In this document: one piece after another, positions 56,889 through 64,000 of the stretch
Numbering within the stretch: position 1 is the first letter of the stretch
How the letters are laid out: each line of letters starts with the position of its first letter
NCBI GenBank assembly: GCA_024642705.1
Contig: JAHEAQ010000019.1
Coordinates: 1-64,000, forward strand
Direction of reading: 5' to 3'
Source: Bacteroidota bacterium
Lineage (GTDB): Bacteria; Bacteroidota; Bacteroidia; Chitinophagales; Saprospiraceae
DNA length: 64,000 nt
Translations under genes and position numbers: made by a program
Notes under the pieces: generated by a model
Seen by the model: only the letters and a program-made list of their open reading frames with translations
Told to the model about the DNA's origin: nothing
The model's database searches: none

Positions 56889-57130
56889 ACAGAAATCAAG
56901 AAGCTGGAAGCAATTGGCACTAGACTATGAACAGCAACTTAATAGTTGCAAAGCGTATGATGTCTATTGAGAATTAAGGTAATCGGAAAACAGACCACTT
57001 TTTTCATTCTGGGAATCATTTCCAGCTTAGAAAATAAAATCCTCGAATTCCAAAAAACTTATAAATTCCAGTTCAGACAACCAGAAACTATTAGCCGCGA
57101 CTTTCAAGTTTCGAGTTATTAGACAATTTC

Positions 57131-59755
57131 TTATTTATTATACCCGATAGTAGGCTTATCGAAGATATATTTGTCTTTATTTAAATCAAGATTCATTACA
57201 TCATCGCCAATAATCTGATGTTTTCCATTTTTTGGTCTTTCTAAAACTGGCAAGGCAGAAAGTCTTAAATTTTGATTTTTGATGATTTCGACAATAATGG
57301 TTCTCACATCTCTTGCATTTCCAAAAAACTTATCTCTAAATTTATGGATGTGTTTCAATTTTTCATTTAGAATTTGTAAAGCTTTGGTATTTATATGATA
57401 TCCTTCATCTTCGATCATTTTCGAAGCAATCTTAGTTAATTCATCAGAAGAATAATCATCAAATTTTAGTATTTTATCGAATCGGGAACTCAACCCAGGA
57501 TTTGCTTTCAAAAAGGTTTCCATATTACTAGGATAGCCAGCTGCGAAAACAAAAAACTGACCTCTATGATCTTCCATTCTCTTCAAAATGGTTTGAATAA
57601 CTTCCCCACCATAATCGCCTTGATGCCCATTAAAATTCGATAATGCATAGGCTTCATCAATAAAAAGTACACCTCCCATTGCTTCATCAATCTTTTCTGC
57701 AGTTTTAATCGCTGTCTGACCAACAAAACCTGCAACCAGACCTTGACGATCTGTTTCCACCATATGTCCTCTTTCTAAAATTCCCAGCGCTTTGTATATT
57801 TTGGTCAATATTCTAGCTACAGTAGTTTTACCTGTTCCAGGATTTCCAACAAAAACTGTATGCAGATAGAAATTATTAAGGACATCTCGTTTAGTCTCTT
57901 TATGGTATTTGACAATTTCAACCAGTTCATTAATTTGTTTCTTAACTTCACTTATTCCAATTAAATCATTCAATTCGGCAAGCGATTTATCCAAGAACTT
58001 TTGATCAACAGGGATATGAGGTCTGATTTTATTTTCTTTCATCCTTACCAATTCCACATCCGAAGCCACAATTTTTGATAGTATTTCAGTGTCAACTTTT
58101 CCATTGTCCTTTGACATAATTCTAAGTCCCAAATTTACTTTAGCTTTTTCAACCAAGTCAAAAACAAAACGCGCATTTCCAAATGTTTTGTCCCTATCTC
58201 TATAAGCCGAAACTATCAATTCATCAATTATAACTTTTGCCTCATCTTCCAATTTTACTTCTTTTTCATCACAAGCATAATCTGCAATCAATGAAAGTTC
58301 TTGAGGCATATAATCTGCAAAATCATAATACAACTTGAACCTAGACTTTAATCCTGGATTAGACGAAATAAAATGATCCATTTCTTTTGGATACCCAGCG
58401 ACGATAACTGCCATATCTCCAGGTCCATTGGATAATTCTTTAACCAATATTTCAATCACTTCCCTTCCGAAATCCTTACTATCATCATTTGCTCTGGCTA
58501 ATGCATATGCTTCATCAATAAATAATATGCCTCCTCTTGCTTTCTCAATAGCTTCTTTAACCTTTGGTGCTGTTTGTCCTATATATTCTCCCACCAAGTC
58601 TACCCTATCTACCTCATGAACATGGCCTTTTGAAAGTAATCCCATTTTCCTGTAAATGAGCCCCATCAATCTGGCAACTGTCGTTTTTCCAGTGCCTGGA
58701 TTTCCTTTGAAAACAGAATGAACATTGATTTCGTCCACTTCTTTGAATCCATTCTCCTTTCTCAATTGTAAAAATTTGATGTATTGAGCATGTTCTCTGA
58801 CTTGCTTTTTAATTTGGGACAAACCTATCAGCTTATCCAAATTCTCCATTAATTCCTCGAATGTCTGTTTCTCCTCATGACCAGGAGCAAGAATGATAGG
58901 ATTTTTTCCATTTCTTAATTGCACCAGAGGAATGCCTTCAACAAATTGATCGCTAACTTGAAATGGCACAACCGCAATCAACTTATTTAGAAAAACTACC
59001 TCTACAGTATAAGTGCCAGCTCTCCATGAACCTTTTACATTAGAGCCCCAACCTGCACTAACCATAATTTTTTCTTCGCCTGGTTTAACCGTTTGAAGCC
59101 TAATTACCTGGCCTTTTAACTCTCTTGCTTCATTGTAAAATTTTGCAAAAATCTCACAATGCCACTCTTCAGACTTATTTTTATTGTTTAGGATAATTTC
59201 ATTGTAAATATATCTAGATTCTTCACCTGAAAATTCTGTGAAATAATTTCTATCAGGTTCATTGACATCATCATATTTTCCTTCATACAATTTTAAGGAT
59301 ACTAAATCGAAATATAAATTTTCGTTTTCATCTTTTTTAATGCCCACATCTTCTACATAGAAATATTTAGTGGCCACTTTTTCGCCATCGATATATGCTT
59401 CCCAGAAATAAGTCCCTTTTTTCCAAAAAACACCTTCTTTTTTATTGCCCCAACCTTCTCGGACGTATACAATATCGTCGTATTTGCTTACTTTCCTTTT
59501 AAAATTTAATTCACAAACAGGAATCTTGGGATCTGAAGTCTCAAAACATTTCAGTTGAATATCCACTTCCCAAATCGATCGATCAAATTCTTTATTGTAA
59601 AATGATAATTCAGTATAGATGTAGGTGGTTTCAAATCTATCGAAAACTTGTCTATATTTTTTCTTATTGTCCGCAAGCCACTCAGTTGAAGCGTAAACCA
59701 TTAATTCACGGAACTTATAATTCTTCGAACTTATATTTTCATGGGTTTCTTCCAT
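57131..59755 (-). CDS. Tandem CbbX/SpoVK-type AAA+ ATPase with duplicated N-terminal beta module
   Basis: 874-residue cytoplasmic protein. Residues about 12-137 and 148-270 are two copies of the same module: each has a Tyr-Ile-Tyr strand (44-51; 181-187), then GWG (101-103; 235-237), a KGTY or AGTY turn (113-116; 247-249) and a closing VED or VSD strand. Two AAA+ domains follow. The first has Walker A GNPGTGKTT at 351-359 and Walker B LFIDEA at 411-416; the second has them at 637-645 and 697-702; both keep the GNAR sensor-2-type segment. The AAA domains belong to the CbbX/SpoVK group, known as remodelling machines for proteins such as Rubisco. The partner is unknown; no obvious client gene is adjacent. 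ATG start at 59755. Confidence 0.88.
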   Translation of the reverse strand: MEETHENISSKNYKFRELMVYASTEWLADNKKKYRQVFDRFETTYIYTELSFYNKEFDRSIWEVDIQLKCFETSDPKIPVCELNFKRKVSKYDDIVYVREGWGNKKEGVFWKKGTYFWEAYIDGEKVATKYFYVEDVGIKKDENENLYFDLVSLKLYEGKYDDVNEPDRNYFTEFSGEESRYIYNEIILNNKNKSEEWHCEIFAKFYNEARELKGQVIRLQTVKPGEEKIMVSAGWGSNVKGSWRAGTYTVEVVFLNKLIAVVPFQVSDQFVEGIPLVQLRNGKNPIILAPGHEEKQTFEELMENLDKLIGLSQIKKQVREHAQYIKFLQLRKENGFKEVDEINVHSVFKGNPGTGKTTVARLMGLIYRKMGLLSKGHVHEVDRVDLVGEYIGQTAPKVKEAIEKARGGILFIDEAYALARANDDSKDFGREVIEILVKELSNGPGDMAVIVAGYPKEMDHFISSNPGLKSRFKLYYDFADYMPQELSLIADYACDEKEVKLEDEAKVIIDELIVSAYRDRDKTFGNARFVFDLVEKAKVNLGLRIMSKDNGKVDTEILSKIVASDVELVRMKENKIRPHIPVDQKFLDKSLAELNDLIGISEVKKQINELVEIVKYHKETKRDVLNNFYLHTVFVGNPGTGKTTVARILTKIYKALGILERGHMVETDRQGLVAGFVGQTAIKTAEKIDEAMGGVLFIDEAYALSNFNGHQGDYGGEVIQTILKRMEDHRGQFFVFAAGYPSNMETFLKANPGLSSRFDKILKFDDYSSDELTKIASKMIEDEGYHINTKALQILNEKLKHIHKFRDKFFGNARDVRTIIVEIIKNQNLRLSALPVLERPKNGKHQIIGDDVMNLDLNKDKYIFDKPTIGYNK

Positions 59756-59913
59756 TGTCTTTTCAATTCATCAAATTAAATTAATAAATAATTTCGAATT
59801 ATTTACAATTGAACAGTTAAAATGGTCAAGATTATTGCATAATGTATGCCTCAAATAATAAATTAAACAAATTATCTTGATTTTACGTTTCTTTTAATAT
59901 TAGCTACAATTAT

Positions 59914-59943
59914 TTTGAAACAAAATTTATAGGTGTAGCTTTG
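59914..59943 (+). promoter_or_regulatory. Promoter of the fdx-maf operon
   Basis: TTTG at 59914-59917, 18-bp spacer, TAGCTTTG at 59936-59943. The fdx ATG is 13 bp downstream, preceded by AAGGA that lies only one base before the ATG, so the leader would be very short. Confidence 0.6.
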
Positions 59944-59956
59944 CGGTTATAAGGAT

Positions 59957-60298
59957 ATGGTTAAAATAACATTTAATTTCGAAGACAAAAACATTCCAAC
60001 TAAAGTAGTTAAGAATGTAGAATCAGGATACTCAATACTGGAAATAACAGAGGATTTCGATATTCATCTGAATCATAATTGCGGCGGGGTTTGCGCATGC
60101 AGCACATGTCACATTTATGTAGAAAAAGGAGATGACTTTTTGGAAGAAATATCTGATAAGGAAGAAGATTTCATTGATCGAGCGATAAATCCAAGGTTAG
60201 AATCAAGGTTAGCTTGTCAATGTGTGATTTTGGAAGATGACGCTGAGATAGAAATCACAATCCCTGATCAGAAGCAGATAATAGGACACGAACATTAA
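59957..60298 (+). CDS. fdx: Adrenodoxin-type [2Fe-2S] ferredoxin
   Basis: 113-residue ferredoxin of the ISC type: ligands Cys42, Cys48 and Cys51 in NCGGVCACSTC and Cys87 in LACQC, with an acidic helix between. It supplies electrons for iron-sulfur cluster assembly or other oxidoreductases. ATG start at 59957, chosen because the frame opens with the family start and it lies just after a strong promoter match. First gene of a tight operon: iscX follows after 11 bp. Confidence 0.93.
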   Translation: MVKITFNFEDKNIPTKVVKNVESGYSILEITEDFDIHLNHNCGGVCACSTCHIYVEKGDDFLEEISDKEEDFIDRAINPRLESRLACQCVILEDDAEIEITIPDQKQIIGHEH

Positions 60299-60309
60299 AA
60301 ATTAAATAA

Positions 60310-60555
60310 ATGGCATTTGAAAATCTAGATGACTTACCGATTCACTGGACAGATCATGAAGATGTAGCAATGAAACTCTATGAAAAATTTGGAGATGATT
60401 TCACTGAAAGTAAAATTTATAGAATCCGATTTACAGAGTTAATTGAATGGGTCCTTGAATTGCCTTCCTTTTCTGGAAAAAGAGAAGACTGCAGTGAAGG
60501 TCATTTGGAGCAAATTCAGGCCAAATGGGTTTATGAATGGCGCGATAATCAATAA
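60310..60555 (+). CDS. iscX: IscX-like iron-sulfur assembly protein
   Basis: 81-residue acidic protein. The HWTDHEDVAMKLYEKFGDDF start, RIRFTELIEWVLEL middle and EQIQAKWVYEW end match IscX (YfhJ), which binds the cysteine desulfurase IscS and moderates cluster assembly. It follows fdx, as in proteobacterial isc operons, but iscS, iscU and hscA/B are absent here. ATG start at 60310; the next gene starts 2 bp after the stop. Confidence 0.88.
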   Translation: MAFENLDDLPIHWTDHEDVAMKLYEKFGDDFTESKIYRIRFTELIEWVLELPSFSGKREDCSEGHLEQIQAKWVYEWRDNQ

Positions 60556-60557
60556 TC

Positions 60558-61052
60558 ATGGACGTTTATAGCTATTTCTCAGTCATTGACACATTAATAT
60601 TTGATATTGATGGTGTGTGGACAAATGGCGATTTACTGGTTTGTGAGAATGGCGATTTGTTAAGAGTCATGAATTCTAAAGATGGCTATGCAGGATACCG
60701 AGCCATGACCGCCGGATACAAAATCGTAGTCATTACTGGTGGCATTTCTAAAGGAGTAAGTGATAGGCTTGAAAAATTAGGAGTCACTGAAATTCATACA
60801 GGTATTAAAAACAAATTGGAATTGTTTCAAAAATTGGTTGCCGAAGGCAGAATCAACCCTGAAACTTCTTTATTTATGGGTGATGACGTGCCTGATAAAG
60901 AAGTGATGGAGTCCGTTCATCTAGCCTGTTGTCCAAAAGACGCTGTCCCCGAAGTAAAACAAATTTCCCAATACATTTCACCTTTCAAAGGAGGAAAAGG
61001 ATGCGTTCGTGATGTCATAGAAAAAATGATGCGAGTCCAGGACAAATGGTAG
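60558..61052 (+). CDS. KdsC-like HAD phosphatase
   Basis: 164-residue HAD-superfamily C0 phosphatase. Motif I is FDIDGVWTNG with Asp16 and Asp18, motif II VITGGIS, motif III/IV GDDVPDKEVM. It resembles 3-deoxy-D-manno-octulosonate 8-phosphate phosphatase (KdsC), which acts in lipopolysaccharide core synthesis, but family members also serve other sugars, and no kds gene lies alongside. ATG start at 60558, two bases after iscX. Confidence 0.85.
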   Translation: MDVYSYFSVIDTLIFDIDGVWTNGDLLVCENGDLLRVMNSKDGYAGYRAMTAGYKIVVITGGISKGVSDRLEKLGVTEIHTGIKNKLELFQKLVAEGRINPETSLFMGDDVPDKEVMESVHLACCPKDAVPEVKQISQYISPFKGGKGCVRDVIEKMMRVQDKW

Positions 61053-61055
61053 AAA

Positions 61056-61991
61056 ATGGTTTTCCCTTATCTGAAAATAATTCGACCGCTAAATCTCTTA
61101 ATCATAACAATTACCCAATGGTTTTTTTGGAATGATTTATATCATCCTTTTTTCTCTGCACACGAAATCAATTTTGTTACCTCTCCAAATATTCTTTTTG
61201 GTCTGATAGTAATGACCGTTCTACTTGCAGCCGGAGGATATGTAATTAATGATTGGTTCGATGTAAATACTGACTTGAAAAATAAATCCGCAAAAACTAT
61301 TGTCACAAATACCATTGACAAAAAACACGCAATCGTTTATTATATTTTGCTCAATTTAACTGCTTTCATCATAAGCTTATCGATCTATTTCTCCACAGGT
61401 GTTTTTAATGTTCTTTGGATTTGTGTGGGCTGTTTTATTATGCTTTTTTTGTATTCTCAATATCTCAAATCCACTTTGCTAATTGGAAATATCATTGTTT
61501 CTTTTTTCTTATGCATGGTGCCTTTTCTATTCTTTTTCATGGAGACTTCAGCAATTTCAATCCTAAGAACGGAAACAATTAGTGAATTTCGCCACTTAAT
61601 TTTTATCCTTTTTAGCTTTGTGATTTTTGCTTTTTTGTCCAATCTGATCAGAGAAATCATTAAAGATTGTGAAGATATGGAAGGCGACAAATCAACTGGC
61701 CTCAATACTTTTGCTACCAATAAAGGATTAAAAAAAACGGATCAACTAAATATTGCACTAACAATTATCCTTTTTCTGGCTTCATTGATTTGGTTAGTGC
61801 AGTTTCAACTTTGGAAAACGATAATAGAATTCACTATTTTTGTTTTATTGGTAATATTTCCAATTTTATTTGTCTTTTGGAAATTGCAAAATCCACAAAG
61901 AATCAAAGCAAAATATAGTTTCTTAAGTAAACAATTAAAGATTACCATGGCATTAGGCATATTGTATTTATTCATTCATCTCAACTTTTAA
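61056..61991 (+). CDS. UbiA-family prenyltransferase
   Basis: 311-residue membrane protein with about nine helices. Both metal-binding motifs are present: NDxxDxxxD at 65-73 and DCEDMEGD at 204-211. Family members attach prenyl chains to aromatic rings or glycerol phosphate; in Bacteroidota genes of this kind are often labelled geranylgeranylglycerol-phosphate transferase, but the substrate cannot be fixed from sequence. ATG start at 61056, three bases after the KdsC-like gene; maf starts one base after its stop. Confidence 0.88.
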   Translation: MVFPYLKIIRPLNLLIITITQWFFWNDLYHPFFSAHEINFVTSPNILFGLIVMTVLLAAGGYVINDWFDVNTDLKNKSAKTIVTNTIDKKHAIVYYILLNLTAFIISLSIYFSTGVFNVLWICVGCFIMLFLYSQYLKSTLLIGNIIVSFFLCMVPFLFFFMETSAISILRTETISEFRHLIFILFSFVIFAFLSNLIREIIKDCEDMEGDKSTGLNTFATNKGLKKTDQLNIALTIILFLASLIWLVQFQLWKTIIEFTIFVLLVIFPILFVFWKLQNPQRIKAKYSFLSKQLKITMALGILYLFIHLNF

Positions 61992-61992
61992 A

Positions 61993-62559
61993 ATGGCTGA
62001 TCTACCTAAAATTTATCTCGCTTCAAAATCACCAAGAAGAAGAGAAATAATTGCCGATGCAGGTTTCCAATATGAACTAATAGATATTGAAGTGGAGGAA
62101 ACTTATCCCACAGAATTAGAAGAAGAAAAAATTGCAGAATTTCTTGCCATTAAAAAAGCAAATGCCATAGCAATAATCCCAAAGGACGGCATAGTGCTCA
62201 CCGCTGATACAGTTGTAATTTTGGATGGAGAAATTTTAGGCAAACCTATCGATAAAGCAGATGCTATAAATATGCTTACAAAATTGTCTGGCAAAAAACA
62301 TATCGTTATTACTGGAATTTGTATGAAATCGAATTCTAAAACAATATCATTTTCCGATCATTCAGAAGTTTACTTCAGCACATTTACAATTGAAGAAATT
62401 GAAAAATATACCAATACTGAAATACCCTACGACAAAGCAGGTTCATATGGGATACAGGATGGGCTTGGTATGGTTAAGGTGCATAAAATTATTGGAAGTT
62501 ACTTCAATATAATGGGATTACCAATCCATAGAGTTTATGAAGCATTAGAAAACTTCTAA
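61993..62559 (+). CDS. maf: Maf-family nucleoside triphosphate pyrophosphatase
   Basis: 188-residue house-cleaning enzyme that hydrolyses dTTP, UTP or modified nucleotides to monophosphates. The ASKSPRRREI signature (residues 10-19), LTADTVV near 75-81, GKPIDKADA and the DKAGSYGIQDGLG stretch are conserved. Closest in layout to the YhdE type. ATG start at 61993. Last gene of the fdx operon; convergent with prmA, eight bases apart. Confidence 0.95.
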   Translation: MADLPKIYLASKSPRRREIIADAGFQYELIDIEVEETYPTELEEEKIAEFLAIKKANAIAIIPKDGIVLTADTVVILDGEILGKPIDKADAINMLTKLSGKKHIVITGICMKSNSKTISFSDHSEVYFSTFTIEEIEKYTNTEIPYDKAGSYGIQDGLGMVKVHKIIGSYFNIMGLPIHRVYEALENF

Positions 62560-62566
62560 TGAATTT

Positions 62567-63397
62567 TTATTTCGTAAATAAAAGACATTTCCATTCCCCT
62601 TTTTGTATTGTTTCCTCATAAATAAAACCAGATCTTATAAATTCCTCTTTAACCAAATCTTCATCAGATAAAAGAATGCCACTTACCAATAAGACACCAC
62701 TTTTCTTTACATAATTCGCTAAATCCGCAGCAGTCGCCAATAAAACATGCCTATTGATATTTGCTAAAACGATATCATATTCCTTTGAAACAGTTTCTGA
62801 AAGTATCTTTTGTTCACAAACAATTTTGTTACAGTGGTTAATTTCAGCATTATAATAAGCATTTTCAATTGCGGCCTCTTCTATGTCAATGGCATAAATT
62901 TGCGCAGCACCTAACTTTTCTGCTAGAATAGAAAGAATAGCAGTTCCACAACCATAATCAAAAACACTTTTACCCATAAAATCAAGCAATGCCATTTGTG
63001 CCATCATCATGAAGGTGGTTTCATGGTGTGCAGTGCCAAAAGCCATTTTAGGCTCTAGAATGATATCAATGATATTAGTATTGTTGAATGGAGGATGAAA
63101 AGGAGCTCTGACATAGCAAAAATTATTGATGTTCACTGGTTCAAAACTAGCTTCCCACTTCGCATTCCAATTCTCGTTAATGACAGCTTCAGCTTTAAAA
63201 GTAATATTTTCAGAAATTAGATAATCTTTCAAGGTAGCTTCTGCTTTTGGCCATTCATTTTGAACAAAATATGCTACGATTTCGGAATCTCTATCTTCGA
63301 TAGATTCAACACCTACTTCTTCCAATTTAAAATTTAACACTTCGGATTGAGCCACATTTGCAACTTCAAATGTCACACAAACATAATTGGTCATCAT
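62567..63397 (-). CDS. prmA: Ribosomal protein L11 methyltransferase
   Basis: Methylates amino groups of ribosomal protein L11 with S-adenosylmethionine. 276 residues; the SAM-binding region reads [19 protein letters not shown] near 154-172 (the usual GTG is GTA here), then [17 protein letters not shown] and LANINRHVL (NINR motif). [11 protein letters not shown] precedes it. ATG start at 63397 overlapping the folD stop (ATGA), so translation is coupled. Confidence 0.93.
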   Translation of the reverse strand: MMTNYVCVTFEVANVAQSEVLNFKLEEVGVESIEDRDSEIVAYFVQNEWPKAEATLKDYLISENITFKAEAVINENWNAKWEASFEPVNINNFCYVRAPFHPPFNNTNIIDIILEPKMAFGTAHHETTFMMMAQMALLDFMGKSVFDYGCGTAILSILAEKLGAAQIYAIDIEEAAIENAYYNAEINHCNKIVCEQKILSETVSKEYDIVLANINRHVLLATAADLANYVKKSGVLLVSGILLSDEDLVKEEFIRSGFIYEETIQKGEWKCLLFTK

Positions 63398-64000
63398 ACC
63401 TTTAGTTTTGAAGCTTTTAATGTATTAAGCAGCAGTGAAGTTACCGTCATTGGCCCTACTCCACCAGGAACTGGCGTAATGAAAGAGGCTTTCTCTGCCG
63501 CAGAATCAAAATCAACATCACCCACTAAGCGATATCCTGATTTTCTACTGGCGTCATCAATTCTGTTGATTCCAACATCAATGACAACCGCACCTTTTTT
63601 GACCATGTCGCCAGTTATAAAATTAGGAATACCAATTGCGGCTATAATGATGTCTGCTCTGAGAATTTCAGCACCAAGATCTTTTGTTCTAGAATGCGTT
63701 AACGTTACCGTACAATTACCGGGATTAGCTTTTCGCGATAACAAAATACTCATTGGCGTTCCAACAATATTACTTCTTCCTACCACTACACAATGTTTGC
63801 CTGAAGTTTCAATATGATAACGTTCCAACATTTGAAGAATGCCAAAAGGGGTTGCAGGCAAATAAGCATCTAAACCTTGTGCCATTTTTCCAAAATTGAT
63901 GGGATGAAATCCATCTACATCTTTGGCTGGATCAATGGCTAAAATAACCTTTGTTTCATCAATATGTTTTGGCAATGGCAATTGTACTATGAATCCATCA
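63394..64000 (-). CDS. folD: Bifunctional FolD, 5' end outside the window
   Basis: Methylenetetrahydrofolate dehydrogenase/cyclohydrolase, one-carbon metabolism. The visible C-terminal part includes [14 protein letters not shown] at the window edge (inside the frame to base 64000), [16 protein letters not shown] (NADP-binding), [20 protein letters not shown] and [19 protein letters not shown]. The first roughly 90 residues lie beyond the window end. Its product supplies methylene-tetrahydrofolate, also the donor used by PanB. Confidence 0.95.
   Translation of the reverse strand, partial: DGFIVQLPLPKHIDETKVILAIDPAKDVDGFHPINFGKMAQGLDAYLPATPFGILQMLERYHIETSGKHCVVVGRSNIVGTPMSILLSRKANPGNCTVTLTHSRTKDLGAEILRADIIIAAIGIPNFITGDMVKKGAVVIDVGINRIDDASRKSGYRLVGDVDFDSAAEKASFITPVPGGVGPMTVTSLLLNTLKASKLKV

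Overview
This window is chromosomal sequence from a member of the Bacteroidota, most likely a Saprospira-like lineage. The evidence is the low GC content, A-rich leaders with few Shine-Dalgarno sites, promoter-like TTTG / TAnnTTTG boxes, many lipoproteins with short SSC or SAC lipoboxes, a lipoprotein-type TamA (TamL), a long-insert NusB, a DUF4249 lipoprotein, a BT_3928-type DoxX protein and a giant secreted protein with a type IX secretion (T9SS) sorting domain. I see no rRNA, tRNA, CRISPR array, prophage or intact insertion sequence. The window is mostly core genome.

Layout. 1-5.3 kb (minus): a cyclophilin lipoprotein, a DUF486 membrane protein, an unusual SDR protein with a zinc-ribbon-like N-terminus, and the glycerol pair glpK-glpF. 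5.5-8.7 kb (plus): rhodanese lipoprotein, small hypothetical protein, EamA exporter, FdhD. 8.8-11.9 kb (minus): dnaK with a clear terminator, and a DUF4249 lipoprotein. 12-17.2 kb: panB-mltG, a serine hydrolase, a small lipoprotein and tilS. 17.4-21.8 kb: three exopeptidases side by side (M24, M1, M24B). 22.1-27.3 kb: a lone heme-copper oxidase subunit III-like protein, a TlpA-like lipoprotein, a SpoU methyltransferase divergent from TamL.

27.3-31.2 kb (minus) is a compact five-gene run: outer membrane protein, rluD, DUF1415, acyl-CoA reductase, nth. 31.3-34.1 kb holds a Cys/Met-metabolism PLP enzyme, a YfcE-type phosphoesterase and a zinc-free MDR oxidoreductase. 34.8-38.8 kb is one giant cysteine-rich repeat protein with a T9SS C-terminal domain; its units keep an exact 564-bp period although their sequences have diverged. 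38.9-47.1 kb: aspartate aminotransferase, then (minus) trmH, a type 1 periplasmic-binding-fold lipoprotein, guaA, a degenerate OmpA-like protein, nusB and a DoxX-type protein. 47.5-51.1 kb (plus): EamA exporter, YigZ, coaE, rocD.

51.1-52.1 kb is the only substantial non-core stretch. It has no intact gene, several perfect hairpins and what looks like a decayed minus-strand reading frame. 52.1-56.9 kb is a TPR protein overlapping an outer membrane beta-barrel. 57.1-59.8 kb encodes a tandem CbbX/SpoVK-type AAA+ ATPase with a duplicated N-terminal beta module. 59.9-62.6 kb is a very tight operon: ferredoxin, IscX, KdsC-like phosphatase, UbiA prenyltransferase, Maf. The window ends in prmA and the truncated folD (minus).

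The most interesting items are the tandem AAA+ protein with its duplicated sensor-like module, the isometric repeat architecture of the giant T9SS protein, the SDR protein lacking the catalytic tyrosine, the endonuclease III with a non-standard cluster motif, the decayed locus near 51.6 kb, and a start-codon pitfall in which the TTG of a TAnnTTTG promoter box looks like the start codon (panB, guaA).
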